Positions 1 to 12,611 of a DNA stretch of 64,000 nt are shown in pieces. Source of the DNA: Zeus faber (taxonomy: Eukaryota > Chordata > Actinopteri > Zeiformes > Zeidae). The stretch is from NCBI GenBank assembly GCA_960531495.1, contig OY482852.1, positions 30,839,314 through 30,903,313 on the forward strand. Direction: 5' to 3'. The stretch's first letter is position 1, and each line of letters starts with the position of its first letter. The translations under genes were made by a program, and so were the position numbers. The notes beneath the pieces are model-generated. The model searched no databases and had not been told where the DNA came from. It saw nothing but the letters and a program-made list of their open reading frames with translations.

Positions 1-308
1 TTGAATCTCAAGGAAGGGAGTATACTTAATGTTTGTTTTACAGAGGGGATCGGCGCACGGGCTCGTCAGCAGCGGAACGCCATTCCTCATGCACCCGAGA
101 TGATTATTATCCAGCTCTATATTATAATAATCATTGTTTTGTTATTTATAATTGCGGCAAGCATACATTATTGTTCAAAGGGACAATAAAAACTCTCGCC
201 ATGTTGGCACGCCACGGCCAGAGAGACTCCGTCTCCCTCCCTAAACCCTTACCTGTGGGCAGGAAGTCCCACACATAGACACCTGCAACACCCGACATGC
301 TTAATGGA

Positions 309-648
309 GAGGAGGTTGGATCATACCAATTTTTCATTTGTGTAGTACAGTGGTACCTCGACTTACGACTGTAATTTGTTCTATAAGAACGGTCGTATGT
401 TAAAACAGTCGTATGTCGAAGCAATTTTTCTCATATGAATTATGCAATCATGAAGGGTGAAAATACACAAAATACACAGCACAAACACAGTAAATATGAA
501 AAATCTTGGAGCAGTCGGTCACAAGTCAATACAAATTTTCGCGACTATCGCTACTCGTGTCTTGGAATAGTAGATGCAGTCGTAAGTCGAGGTACCACTG
601 TATGACATATACTACACAAATGAAAAAACTGTATGATCCAACCTCCTC
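309..648. repeat. Fold-back repeat with MITE-like core
   Basis: The core at 348-600 (253 bp) starts CAGTGGTACCTCGACTTACG and ends with the reverse complement of that sequence, and it is bounded by TA on both sides (346-347 and 601-602), as expected for a Tc1/mariner-type non-autonomous element. The inverted homology continues outside the core: 309-347 matches the reverse complement of about 603-648 (shared GGTTGGATCATAC and CATTTGTGTAGTA). The whole block can therefore fold into a hairpin. No coding potential is seen. Confidence 0.7.
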
Positions 649-739
649 AGCCAAAGTCTGTGCTTGGATTTTTATAGTTGGGACAGTGGCCTGTTGATGC
701 GGCTCTCCCTCTTGGTTTCTGACCATGATTTAAGTGTGT

Positions 740-1405
740 TGCTTACATGCCATTTTAATATGTGCCATCACTTGGTGGAAGCTGAAAACAACTTGAAAAG
801 CTTTTGTCGGTATCCAAAGTAGCCAGTGGCATCTTGGGAGCTTTCAGCTGCATTACCATTACCAGATTTAAGGTGACACACCACATGACACAGACAAAGC
901 CTTTGGGTTAATTTCAAAGAGCCTGGCTTGGACTCCATTCTTCTTGCCTCTCATGTTGGCACCATTATCTGCCATTATATGACTGCCCTCTGCAGTCTTC
1001 AAAGGGGATATTAAGCTCTTCAAGATTTTTTCAAGATGAGGGACGACAATCTTTCGTCTGTTGACTCCTCTTCCACAACGAACCCCATAAAATGTTATTT
1101 TATCAGTGTAACAGTGATCAGGGGTACAGTCTAAAATTATTGAATATTATTTAAATTATTATTAATTTCTTCAATCATGTGCTCCCTGATCTTGCCACTG
1201 ATGCAGTCTATCAATTCATGCTGCACTATTTTCCCCATGTATGAAGTGCAGTTTGCTCCCCTTTCCACATTCCCAACATGCTCTTTTAATACTGGGTTAA
1301 ACTTGGCTATGAGCGCCACCTCTTTTAGAAAGTTACCTTTGTTTGGCTGGTGGAATGTGTCTATTGAAACATCCCCGCCACTTAAGTGGTGGATAACTGC
1401 GGTAG
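740..1405 (-). pseudogene. hAT-type (ZMYM/DUF4371-like) transposase remnant
   Basis: Read on the minus strand, two frames together resemble the transposase-like proteins of the hAT superfamily related to ZMYM and DUF4371 proteins. The upstream part (about 1400-1137) contains FNPVLKEHVGNVERG and ends IREHMIEEI. After a frameshift near 1135 the second part (1130-870) runs ILDCTPDH, LISPLKTAEG, then ADNGANMRGKKNGVQ and LFEINPKAL, a segment that in the family holds an acidic catalytic residue. A stop follows near 870, with weaker similarity to about 740. There is no N-terminal zinc finger and no C-terminal dimerisation region, so this is an inactive internal fragment. The family call is from motif memory. 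Confidence 0.6.
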
Positions 1406-1410
1406 GCTAA

Positions 1411-1935
1411 TCTAACCCTAATTAACATCTGGGGGCACCCAGCATCGAAATGTTTTGTATTCCATCAAATATACTCGCTTAATTCTGAACCAAATTTCAT
1501 GAAAATCGATTCAGAATAATTCTAGTAAATTTTGTAGAGAGGTCTGCATCTCTCAGTACACATGGTATTTGTTTCTTAGTGGATCTTGACCGCCCCAATA
1601 TGGCCTGACTGAAAGCAGATGTAACCGCTTCCATCTGCCGATTGGCTGCAAAACCTGCTCTGGATAGTACACTACCCCCAACCCGAACTGGGGGCCCACC
1701 TCTGGAGTTGGATTGGCTCGTCTCTGTCCCCTGGTTTGCCATAGTACGCATAATTTTAGCAAAAATTCAGGATCCACCAATATGTTCTTTCTTGAATTTG
1801 TTCTTACTATAAAGAAAATGTGGAACTGCCTCGGACCGATCATACGCATGGATCACTGATCTGGAAAATTATATTGCCGAACTTTAACTATGTGTAATAA
1901 GCATAGCAAAAATAGTAAATATGCAAAAGTATACA
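1411..1935. other. No gene seen; possible old repeat
   Basis: No open frame with splice signals or a recognisable domain. The stretch contains phrases typical of old fish repeats (CATGAAAATCGATTCAGAATAAT near 1500), but I cannot assign it to a family. Confidence 0.3.
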
Positions 1936-1959
1936 GTATTTCACAATATAAAATACAAA

Positions 1960-2185
1960 AAAGCAGCAGGCTTAACAGTGTGGCCCAGACGCCTTTTCCG
2001 AGAGCAACTTCCTCCAGCGTTTCCTGGGGGATTGCGAGGCATTCCCATGCCAGCTGGGAGATATAATCCTTCCAGTGGCTCCTGGGTCAGCCCCGGGGTC
2101 TGCTCCCAGTTGGCCATGCCTGGTACACCTCCAAAGGGAGGCATCTCCTTCCCAGATGGTCCTCCCGGTGCATGAAAGTCATATT
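1960..2185. repeat. GC-rich dispersed repeat fragment
   Basis: A GC-rich island in AT-rich surroundings, containing TTTCCTGGGGGATTGCGAGG and AGCTGGGAGATATAATCC. It resembles a short repeat found very widely in fish non-coding DNA and transcripts. The Pro/Gly-rich frames here (for example 1941-2267 on the minus strand) look like a by-product of base composition. Confidence 0.35.
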
Positions 2186-3763
2186 TCTTATATGCAGTAA
2201 CAGAAATAATAACAAAACCTAGGCAAATGTTAAACTGCCAGTTGAATTTCAAAACCATCAAGGCCATTAAAATTAGATAGGAGCTAAGCAGGCAATAATT
2301 ATTATATCCTAAAATAAAAATGTTGACATTCCTTACTCACCCGAAAACATATTCTGTGTTTGTGTCCTCACACCTGGAGTTGCTTGCAGCTCAAAAGGAA
2401 CAGGTCTGAAAAGGTGTCCGTTTTATTTTTGTCTCTCTCCGTGATCCTCCTCTAGCCATTCGTGAACAGGGCTCCTATATTACGTGCAATGCAATATCTT
2501 AAAGCGACAGGCCTGTCACTACCCACCCTGTCCCCCCTACCGGATCTGTCCTGGAATTGTTTTTAAAAAGACAGACAAAAACACAATTGTAAGAAATTTA
2601 GATGAGGGATTTAATAACATTTTAAAAACACTTTTTCCAAATAAAATACTATTTTAATTTAAGATTTGTTAAATGTTTGCATACTATGCCATAAAGAACA
2701 ATGGATAGAGTGCCAGTGCTTTTTTATGATAATATATTTTTTTTTAATTAAAGTATTTATTTTGGTATACATTAAAAAATATTAACACATGTTCAATAAA
2801 GCAGTGGTTTCCATTTTTTCTGCAAAAATCTGAATATATATATTAAAATAGTATCAGTTCTCTGAATTTTTTTGCCCCTTCAACTCTGTTTAAATCTGTG
2901 ACAAAATATCAACATCGGTCGGGCCCTAGTTGTAATAACACTGACAAAAGTGAACTATAAATAACTGTGTAAATTAAAATCATCTAAACAAATGCTGGGA
3001 AGCAACTGTCTTGACATATTCATCACTATTCTGCCTTACCAGAAGCCATACGTATGTATTGTGTATTATTATCGTCCTGGAATATGGGAACATCATGAGC
3101 AAACACTGCTTGAACACTGCAGTTGGTCTTGTAAAATCAGCTCATAGTCCTTGGCCATAATACGATCATGCAGAGCAATTATTGGACGAATTAATTTCCG
3201 CCAGGTGGTTGCTTATAACGCAATGTATCTGCCTGTCTCTTGACACTTGTCAAACATGGTGGTTCATGTTTAACAATTGGCAACATAATCTGGATATTCC
3301 CCAACTTGGAAAATGTTTCTATCAATCCTAGCTTCAATTTGAATTACATTTCATCCAGAAATAGCTATATATTTTAGTTTTAGGTTAAAAATACTTAAGT
3401 TTAGCTAGGAAGCCAGAAATTGTAACATTTGGGTATTAGGTTAGTGGTTGTTTAATGTAGGTATGGGTTCATTGTGGTTAAGGTTAGGGAATGAATCTTG
3501 GAGGTATCACATAGCATTCTAACCAGACTACGCCTAGTAGCTAGTAAGTAGCAACTGTGCGTTCATGAGTTTGCATCACTGTGAGTTGAAATTAAAATGT
3601 TTAAGATATTGCTGCTCTGTTGCGAAAATCTTGCCTCTGCTGATTAATTACCCAAGCCATTTCACATTCTACAACGCTAATGTCAAAATGACCCGCAGTG
3701 TAAATGATGTCATTTTGTTATTTGCATTTACATGGGGTCGACAAAATAAAGCTTAATTACAGA
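2186..3763. other. AT-rich unassigned stretch
   Basis: I see no exon, RNA gene or repeat with clear ends. A+T rich with many stops in all frames. Confidence 0.4.
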
Positions 3764-4022
3764 CGGCACTGCGTCTCAGTGGTTAGCACTGTTGCCTCAC
3801 AGTAAGAAGGTCCTGGGTTGGAATGGCCATCCCAAGTCCTTTCTGTGTGGAATTCTCCCTGTCTTTGCGTGGGTTTCCTCTAGGTTCTCCAGTTTCCTCC
3901 CACCATCAAGACGTGTATGTTAGTGGGTTAAACCGGGCGCTCCACTGCCCTCCTAGGGTGGACAGAGGACAAATTTAATTCTCAATGTATGCTGAGATAC
4001 GACAATAAAGAATCTAATCAAA
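3764..4022 (+). mobile_element. tRNA-headed SINE
   Basis: The left end contains CTCAGTGGTTAGCACTG (A-box-like) followed by AGGTCCTGGGTTGGA (B-box-like), a degenerate RNA polymerase III promoter as in tRNA-derived SINEs. The body TTTCTGTGTGGAATTCTCCC, GTGGGTTTCCTC and TTTCCTCCCACCATC is the common fish repeat body. The 3' end is GACAATAAAGAATCTAATC. A second copy of the family is at 51153-51545. Confidence 0.6.
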
Positions 4023-4029
4023 TGTAGCA

Positions 4030-4275
4030 GAAATGGCGACCTTTTCAAAGCAATTTGAGCCGACAGATTTCCAAAGAGGCCAAATAAATAATGCTGAAAT
4101 TGCAGGTGCATCAGGTCACAAAAACTGCAAGACATATTTCATATGTCAAGGGAAACCATCTCAAAATTCATGACAGCATATGCCAAACATGGATAAATGA
4201 CATCCAAGAGGCTCGGTGCTGAAAGCTCACAGACAAGTACTGATACGGATACGAACTGATAAGAAATTGAATTGA
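4030..4275 (+). pseudogene. Tc1-like transposase N-terminal fragment
   Basis: From about 4033 the plus strand encodes a degraded Tc1 helix-turn-helix domain: MATFSKQFEPTDFQRGQI, then AEIAGASGHKNCKTYF, with stops following. In Tc1 transposases this region is the paired-like DNA-binding domain that recognises the terminal inverted repeats. Only this domain remains and no catalytic DDE segment follows in the same orientation. It abuts the SINE at 4022, so one may have inserted into the other. Confidence 0.55.
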
Positions 4276-4819
4276 CCCAGTTGTGACCCAGTCTCAGTAA
4301 GATTACGTTCTTAGCTTAACAAAGAATGCAAAAGAGAGATTTGCACCTCCATCCCTCAAAGAACTGGAGGCTTTTCGGCAGATTTTTGGTTTTTGACAAA
4401 CAGGGCAATATCCCACTAAACACAGTTTAGGATTTGTATGACAGCATTCCAAGAAGGATTTCAACTGTTCTGGAGCTAAACGCTGGTCCTTTATATCACT
4501 ATTTTCTCCCAGGTGTTTGATATTTTGTCCACCCCTTGTACAATGTCCATCAATCATGATATCCTATTCACCAACCTTTATTTCTGTCTGCTTGTTATCC
4601 TATCTGTCTACTCAGCTCTCTGTCAGTCTACCTCTCTGAAAATGACTTATTGAGGCTGTCTATGTGCAGGAAGGAGGGACAAAAGAGGGTGGAGAAATAA
4701 CAGCCTCTTAATGGTCAAACAGAAGAAGAAGAAGAAAAAGAAATCTAAACAGCATTGTGAGTACATTTTATACAGGAAGAGAGATAGGTCTGTAGTGGAG
4801 AGATGTATTCAGTATGGCA

Positions 4820-5650
<831 letters not shown>

Positions 5651-5654
5651 ATTT

Positions 5655-6267
5655 ATGCTACTGGGGATGCATAAATGGACTGTAATGGGGATAACTGGAG
5701 ATGTTTAAATGTGACGCCTAAACGGCGGACTTTCTTTGTGTCAACAGTAATATCAAAAATTGTATCTTTTTATTTTTTGGGCTATTTAAAACATAAAAAA
5801 AAAACGAACAGCACTGTTTTCCAAATGGGAGAGGGAGCAGTGTGCACCTGCATGAGTTTCGCTTTCTCACTTTGCATGCTTGAAAATGGCGACTTAACAT
5901 AAGATTCAGAGGGTCTCACGAAACCTCGAGGAGCAATGAAAGTGATGAAAGATCCAATGAATCGGAATGAAAGACCTCGGCCAGGGAGTGTGGGGGCATG
6001 GGTACAACACCACCCAGTCCGTTAGGCGTATATTTACACATTTATATATATATTTTTTTACATTTATTTATATATTTATTGCCTCGTTTATTTATTTCGG
6101 GATTCATGTCATGGGCATATTTATTTTTATTTCCTTGCTACTTTGACATATATCCTCTTTGTGCGCGTAAGTGAATGAGTTTTGTCCGTGTGCCACTCCA
6201 TGCACGCTGCTGCTTCGTCTGTCGCTCTCTGGCGCGGGGGTGCGGACTGCACTAGGTGTTTTCTGCT
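5655..6267. other. No gene seen
   Basis: A short perfect inverted repeat (GTCCATTTATGC / GCATAAATGGAC, near 5648-5682) is followed by low-complexity A/T and (TATTTAT)-like tracts at 6030-6100. Nothing coding is recognised. Confidence 0.4.
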
Positions 6268-6507
6268 GTCCCTTGCCCCATCTATTCCGGTAAAATCATT
6301 GCATGTGTGATAAGGTGCAAGACGGAAATTCCTGAATGTAGCTTATGTTTCACACATAGTTCCCAGTAAATGACTGGGATAACTTTTCCGACACTGCGAT
6401 TTTCACTATTCACACATGCAGCTACATTTCAGGACATTTCCGTCTTGCGCCTTTTCACACATGCCATGACAATACTGGAATAGATGGGGCAAGGGACAGT
6501 TCGTTCT
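6268..6507. repeat. Inverted-repeat element (MITE-like)
   Basis: The left arm begins TGTCCCTTGCCCCATCTATT and the right arm ends with its reverse complement near 6505. Inside, GCATGTGTGATAAGGTGCAA and GTCTTGCGCCTTTTCACACA also pair. The arms are roughly 90-100 bp and imperfect. Related phrases (CACACATG, TGTGTGAAAAGGGCTT) recur at 7330-7450. Confidence 0.55.
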
Positions 6508-7829
6508 AGCGTAGATGCGATCATCTGGACAATCTGTTTGAGACAGACAGGGACAGAGCCCCCATCCCGAGACGCAATTACCCTAACTAAGTGTCACACT
6601 TCCGATTAAAATCGAAAATCGATCGAAATAAGCGTTAGATTTCAAACTTCTAAATCACAATCAGGTTTGCGATTCTCCCTTGCTTTTTTGACCTGTTCGG
6701 TCATATTAGGTGGTGGATCCGCTGGTAAACAAATGCAGTGTGTGCTAGGGGATGTCGAGTACAGCTCGCCCAACTGCAAACCGACTTTCATGATATTTGG
6801 TTTGGAGTTGGGAGTGGCCCGTGGAGGGATCCGCTGGGCCGCATCCCTCAACGCATACTGCACCCTCCCACCTGGCACTAGGGCTGCAGGAAAGACATTT
6901 AAATAGAATTTGAATATTACAAAACAAATTAAAAGAAATTGACATTTAAGTTCATCCAGTTTTTTGCACAGTGAACACACATTTAAGAGAAATATTCCCG
7001 GTAACGGTGTACCAAGTCCGCTTCAGTGGAGATACCCGAGCGCACTGGTGCATCTCCCTCTCCTCTGGTGTTTCACTGTCTACAAGGGAGACTGCGCCAT
7101 TGGCCAGAATGTCCAGTAATTCCACAGATTTGGCGATGAAAGTGTGAAATAAACTCAACCATCACTGACAGAATGTTCTCTAGAGCATAGTTTTTTTTCT
7201 TTTTCCATAATTCAATTTTTCCGGATTTGGCTCGACCCCTACTTTACAGGCTTGTTCCGGCTTCCATTCCCACACACTTCCATTCACAGCCGAATCTGCA
7301 TTTTCCTGGAAATTATTCAAGGTCGTGAGGTGGAAAATTGCCGGAACAGATTTCCCGGAATATCAGTCCCTGATCCCATTCACACATGACCCCATACAGG
7401 AAATGTTCCGTAATATTCCAGGGATAGACTGCATGTGTGAAAAGGGCTTAACAGAGGTTCTTTGAATTCCGGATGACTACCAGGCGATGCTTTAGCACCC
7501 ATTGTACGCATGCAAAGTATCTATACCAACAAAGTCACTTGTGATGGAGACCATACACCTGTATGATAGGCACATGCACCCAGGATCTTCTTGCCAAGAT
7601 TGTAAGGGACTATAGCTATAGATTACTATATTTAGAGCACTATTTAAATTCTAACAACGCAAGCATTTGCAGAATACATATTTAGGAAAAGTCACGGCAG
7701 GATTAGAACAGGCCTCACATACTCATTAAAATATTTCAACTTGAAATTTCAAACGTAATGTCACGTGGGCAACCGCTGTCGAAGTGGAAACACAAATATT
7801 TTTCAGGATACTCTTCCTTGAGCCAATTC
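6508..7829. other. Repeat-derived DNA without a supported gene
   Basis: Contains an imperfect inverted pair around 6705-6840 (GGTGGATCCGCTGG / GGGATCCGCTGGGCC context) and a segment at 7230-7450 with ATTCACACATG and GCATGTGTGAAAAGGGCTTA resembling the hairpin at 6268-6507. No exon is recognised. Confidence 0.35.
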
Positions 7830-8300
7830 GAGGTGGGAATCGCCAGGGATCTCACAATACAATACTATCGCGATCCTTGGGTCCCAATACGGTAACATTG
7901 TGATACTTTATTCTTTGCAATACACCAAGAATTGCGATACGATACTGCATTATTCATTTCTTTCTCACCTGACTGCAGTAAAAAGTTTAAAACGCATATT
8001 TTTTCTCCATTTTGGTTTTCTTGAAAACGCTGACGTTAACTTGCGCAAGCGTCAATGTGGTCAGTACACAGACGTCACATCTGATACCTATTATGTTTAC
8101 ATCCAACGGCACCATTGTTTAAATACTCCGTATGAGATGAGCTCAACAGCATTTCCCTTTTTCTACTCATTTTCACCAGTCGTCTTGTGAATATTGAGAT
8201 AAAACCAACCGGTTTTTTTTCCAATGTTAGAACAAATTTATTGATACATCAAAAAAAAATATTGTGATACTATGCTGTATATTGATTTTTTTACCCTACC
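7830..8300. repeat. Dispersed repeat rich in GATAC/CAATAC words
   Basis: Contains GGGATCTCACAATACAATAC, TTGCGATACGATACTGC and AATATTGTGATACTATG. This oscillating GATAC/CAATA vocabulary is typical of non-autonomous DNA transposons common in fish. Ends are not resolved. Confidence 0.4.
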
Positions 8301-9079
8301 ACCAGAGGTCAGATGTTGCAGACCTGGCAACCTGCACACATTTTGTGTACCAAGCATGCAATTCTTGGTCAAAATACACAGGTACGAAATGCCAGCTGAA
8401 ACTACACAAAAAAATATTTTATATATTGTATATATATATCTATAATTGTAATTCACTTCAATGAGTGCTAGTGCTGTAGCCGAGTCTCAGTCAGTAGGCT
8501 AAACATGCATGTTGGCCAACACACACAGTACATGTTCACCACGCAAGCGTCCAATTTGAATGACGGGACAGCAAGCTAAAAAGGAACATAAACCGAGCTA
8601 CTCAGAGTTGTTGTTGACCCAAGATATGACCCTCTAAGTTCACGAGAGGATCGTGAGGGCCATTTACTGGGTGCACGTGCCTTTCATACATATGTGTAGG
8701 CCTATGGCCTACGTCATCCAGGTGGTCACAAGTGACTTGGTGAGGAGACTCGACCTGCGCATGGGCACGATGCACGTCCATCAGAAACCAAGCCATTTTA
8801 TAGATTTCTGTGTGGAATAAACAAAGATCAAATTTTTTTATTTTTTGCATTTTATTGTGCTTTTTTGCATGTGTGGATACCAAAAGACATTTTGAACAAT
8901 TTACATGACGAGGTGGTGGATATTTGTAAGGAGTCAACCAATATTCTTGGCTGTGACTGTAAGGGTGAAGGAAAAGTGCCATGTTCAGCTGCATTTTTGA
9001 TGACTTTTGGATGTATATTTTGTGCGAAAATCGATATAAAAATCACATAATGAATATTATGTAATTCAACTCTGTTCAG
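8301..9079. other. No gene seen
   Basis: A short frame at 8865-9050 has no domain I recognise and no convincing splice sites. Otherwise unassigned. Confidence 0.3.
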
Positions 9080-9232
9080 GTTACCATAGCTATGATGACC
9101 TTCCGCTGACTTTTCTGGAGCGTACATCAGTTCATCACCAGCATGGCAACATCTACTCTTTCCTTCCTTCCTCTTCATCCAAGCACCTCCTGTATCCACT
9201 GGCCATTCTACAAGTAGACCTCACAGGGGAGA
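9080..9232 (+). CDS. Candidate internal exon, product unknown (possibly upstream phf20-like)
   Basis: A 153-bp block is bounded by a good acceptor (CAACTCTGTTCAG|GT) and a near-consensus donor (GGGGAGA|GTAAGTCC). Its middle frame is open for all 50 codons, begins YHSYDDLPLTFLER and ends AILQVDLTGE. Length is divisible by three and the phase is 1 at both ends. I recognise no domain. It lies on the same strand as, and 11.5 kb upstream of, the first clear phf20-like exon, so it could be an upstream exon of that gene with a repeat-filled intron between. It could also be a chance open frame. Confidence 0.35.
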
Positions 9233-9617
9233 GTAAGTCCACACAACGCATCTCATCTTAATACCTTGTTTTTTACCGGTACATATATTCCACCAGTTTT
9301 TGAGGTCTTCTCAGGTATCCAGCTATATCTAATTGAATAGATGACTTAGTTAGAAGAGTAACAGCATAAGTAAAATTTCGATTTGACAAAAAAGTTGTTA
9401 TGTTTGATGTTGCAACTGAATGGAAAATACTTTTTTTTTCAATGAATTTAGATAAAACTGCATTAATCCCTGGAGGCTAATATAGGGCTTGCAGCAGCAA
9501 AAAAAAGTGCAGTCAAGAAAGAGATACAGATTCAAATTAGATAAAAAATAAGGAGGCGATCGATCGAGGCGCATTTTGCGCACCTGTCTCCCTCTCCGAC
9601 GGTACCGACGATGCGCG

Positions 9618-9694
9618 CCTTATACAACACAAGAGTGTTTGTATGCCATTAGCCATCTAGGACAGAGGTAATCTACAAGTGGAGTGTGTGTGTG

Positions 9695-9754
<60 letters not shown>

Positions 9755-9764
9755 TGTGTGTGTG
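9618..9764. repeat. Dispersed repeat, left part, ending in TG/GCGT tract
   Basis: TACAACACAAGAGTGTTTG, ATGCCATTAGCCATCTAGGA and CTACAAGTGGAG match the family also seen at 22050, 31098 and 34956. It runs into (TG)n(CGTG)n at about 9685-9766. The LTR-flanked element starts at the end of this tract, and the rest of the repeat appears to resume after 12611. Confidence 0.6.
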
Positions 9765-10294
9765 TGCTGGAGAAATTCTCCTGCGTGGTTGGTGAGTTTA
9801 ATCTGCCTGCCACAAGAAAACAAAACTGAGAGTATTAATGATATTTATTCTGCAAAATAAAGACAAAGATTCAGAGCTGCTCCAAACAGTTACCGTATGT
9901 TTTGATCAGTCTACCCCAACTACTGACCAAGAGAGTTTTATACCAAAGAGAGGTTGTATGTCATTGTTCAGATGTAATTTACAAGACTGTGCCCCTCAAT
10001 TGTCTCCCCGGGTGTTACCCTCAAACTATGACAGGTACAATCAAACTCCAGTCACAGGTACAATCCTACTATCCCTTACAATGCTTTTTCAAGCCCCCCT
10101 GGGGTTATCCTTTTCTCCATACAAGGTTGAATGAGGATGAAATGTGATCTGGTTCTTCAATACTACAATTGACATCGTAGAGAAAGAACAGTCCCTTTAC
10201 ATTCACTCTGGGGGGCTCCTTAAAAACCCAGAGGCAATGTTTTAAACCCACGTAACATACAAAAGGCTTTTGTCCTCATTCAAATAGTTGATCA
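9765..10294. repeat. Long terminal direct repeat, copy 1 (530 bp)
   Basis: Starts TGCTGGAGAAATTCTCCTGC and ends AATAGTTGATCA. It is about 90% identical by eye to 12082-12611 and of the same length. Both begin TG and end CA, as LTRs do. The minus strand carries AATAAA near 9843-9848. Confidence 0.75.
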
Positions 10295-12081
10295 TATGCA
10301 TTTTTCTCTCACACTCCCTCATTTTGTCCCTACTGGAACATCACCTCAAGGAAAATACAATAAAATAGTAAAATGTCATATAATTTAGGCAAAGGGATTA
10401 GAAAATGACATACTGTAAATTGAATACAATACAATTATACCGCAGAGATATCCTTAAATTCTATCTTGCTGGAATCTACTGGGAAAACACACATCTAATA
10501 CTAAATGCAACTATATAAACTCATAACCAAATATCCCAGACAGAATTCAAGGATACCTCCACCTCATATTGGCCAAACCTCTCCTCTCACTTTTGACTAG
10601 AGGAGAGTAAAAGACCAGTAAGGGTTATCTACACTATACTATGACAACGCACAAGAAAAAAACCCAGTCGCACAGAGGAAAAAATCCTGTGTGTAACCAT
10701 TCTACAATTCTAACTAGAAAACAAAAAAATCATGAATCATCTGCCACTACAATAATTCAGTGCAGGATGCCTTTGAGTAAAGCAAAAACAAATTTAGTGA
10801 GAAATCCTGTGTCCTCATCTGTGGACACATTTCTTTAAGAATTAATTTAATTTAATTTAAACCTTACAGTATCCTTTCCAGCAATCCTACCAGATATTTA
10901 GATTATAATGCTACTGTTACACCAAGGACTCAGGTGTGAAACTACTTTGACATGTTATGTACAGCACACATACCACACTTATCTCGCGTTTATACATTCG
11001 CTTGTTTCATCGAGAATTTTATCAGGCAGGTAGCTAAACATACCCCAATCTCTCCGAACTCATCTCATCCATACGTGCTCCAGAGTGATGCATCGGCCAG
11101 GCAGTCACACCAATTAGATCACACAGGATTCATGTGAAATGTATTACTGCAGATAGAGTCACATAGTGGGCCCTTTAACTCCGTCCTCTCCCTAACTATT
11201 CAAAACTTACTGAAACTAGTTACAAAGTAAGTCGCATAGCTGTATTATCAGTACCTCCAAAATAAAATCTATAAAATAAAAAATATTAAACAAAACAATA
11301 AATAAAAAGTATAATAATAATTATTAGTATGGTATTTTATTTTTTATTTTTTAAATACATTTATATATCTTTCTAAATCACATGAGTGTTGTCTTTATTT
11401 ACAAACCTGTGTCCCAATACACCGCACGACCAACAGGAATGAACGGCAACCTGTGTCCCAATACACCGCACCACCGACAGGTGGCTTTATTTATTATTAA
11501 ACATTTTTACCTTAGTTATTAATTTATTTTATTTGATTTTTACAACCCCAAAAGTTCCTCACCTACTCTCAACGCTTTTGCTAGGAGGAAAAAAGAGAGA
11601 GTACTATTGTGCTTTCTTGCCCTTAACGCTTTTGCTAGGAGGGGTCAAGAGTAACTTACTTTACTTATTAATTAATTGAATGTAATTTTGACAATACCAG
11701 AAGTTCCTCACTTACTCTCAACGCTTTTGCTAGGAGGAAAAAAAGAGAGTACTATTCTGCTTTTTTGCCCTCAATACTTTTGCTAGGAGGGATCAAGAAT
11801 AATCTATAATAAATATGTATTTAATAATGTTGACTTATTATTGAATAACATAAAAAAAATTAAAACTAAACAAACAAAAACCGCGATTCTCTTGATCGAT
11901 GAAATATTGGCCACGTCCAAGGTCCTCCAGACCTATATATCCACTGCCCTTTCCTAGCCTGTGCGGCACGCAGCTGGCAACACGTCCGTCTGAGGTGCGG
12001 GATTTCTGAGTTTAATAAAGCTTCTTCAATGATCCTCTAGATCCGATACAATCTTTAAGCTTACTCAAAGCTTTTCCAGAT

Positions 12082-12611
12082 TGTTGGAGAAATTCTCCTG
12101 CGCGGTTGGTGAGATTAATCTGCCGGCTACGAGAAAACAAAACTGAGAGTATTAAAGATATTTATTCTACAGAATAAAGAGAAAGATTTAGAGCTGCTAC
12201 AAACAGTTATGTTCTGATCAGCCTACCCCAACTACTGACCAAGAGAGTTTTATACCAAAGAGAGGTTGTGTGTCATTGTTCAGATGTAATTCACAAGACT
12301 GTGCCCCTCAATTGTCTCCCCAGGTCTTACCCTCAAACTGGGATTTAGCAGGTACAATGAAACTCCGGTCACAGGTACAATCCTACTATCCCTTACAATG
12401 CTCTTTCAAGCTACCCTGGGGTTATCCTTATCTCCATACAAGGTTGAATGAGGATGAAATGTGATCTGGTTCTTTAATACTACAATTGACATTGTAGAGA
12501 AAGAACAGCCTCTTTACATAAACTCTGGGGGGCTCCTTAAAAACTCATAGGCAATGTTTTTAATCCACATAACACACAAAAGGCTATTGTCCTCATTCAA
12601 ATAGTTGATCA
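12082..12611. repeat. Long terminal direct repeat, copy 2 (530 bp)
   Basis: Starts TGTTGGAGAAATTCTCCTGC and ends AATAGTTGATCA. Partner of 9765-10294. Differences are scattered single-base changes and a few short indels. Confidence 0.75.

Larger units (their letters stand above)
9765..12611 (-). mobile_element. LTR-flanked element without coding capacity
   Basis: Two 530-bp direct repeats flank 1787 bp of internal DNA with no recognisable gag, pol or env. In minus orientation a purine-rich stretch (GAGGGAGTGTGAGAGAAAAA) lies just inside the downstream LTR, which favours that strand. No clear tRNA primer site is found. The internal part has short tandem duplications: two copies of ACCTGTGTCCCAATACACCG (about 11405 and 11450) and two 151-bp units carrying AACGCTTTTGCTAGGAGG (from about 11552 and 11703). 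This suggests a non-autonomous or internally deleted LTR retrotransposon. Strand is inferred. Confidence 0.6.

Noticed and set aside
1941..2267. Pro/Gly-rich minus-strand frame
   Set aside because: Falls on a GC-rich dispersed repeat; the frame is compositional.
3764..4022. tRNA gene suggested by A- and B-box-like words
   Set aside because: The sequence does not fold into a tRNA cloverleaf by eye and is followed by a SINE body and tail.
10952..11137. Frame with YVLQSDASAR, slightly like an RNase H motif
   Set aside because: It is on the strand opposite to the favoured LTR orientation, is isolated, and has no neighbouring RT or RNase H motifs; probably chance.
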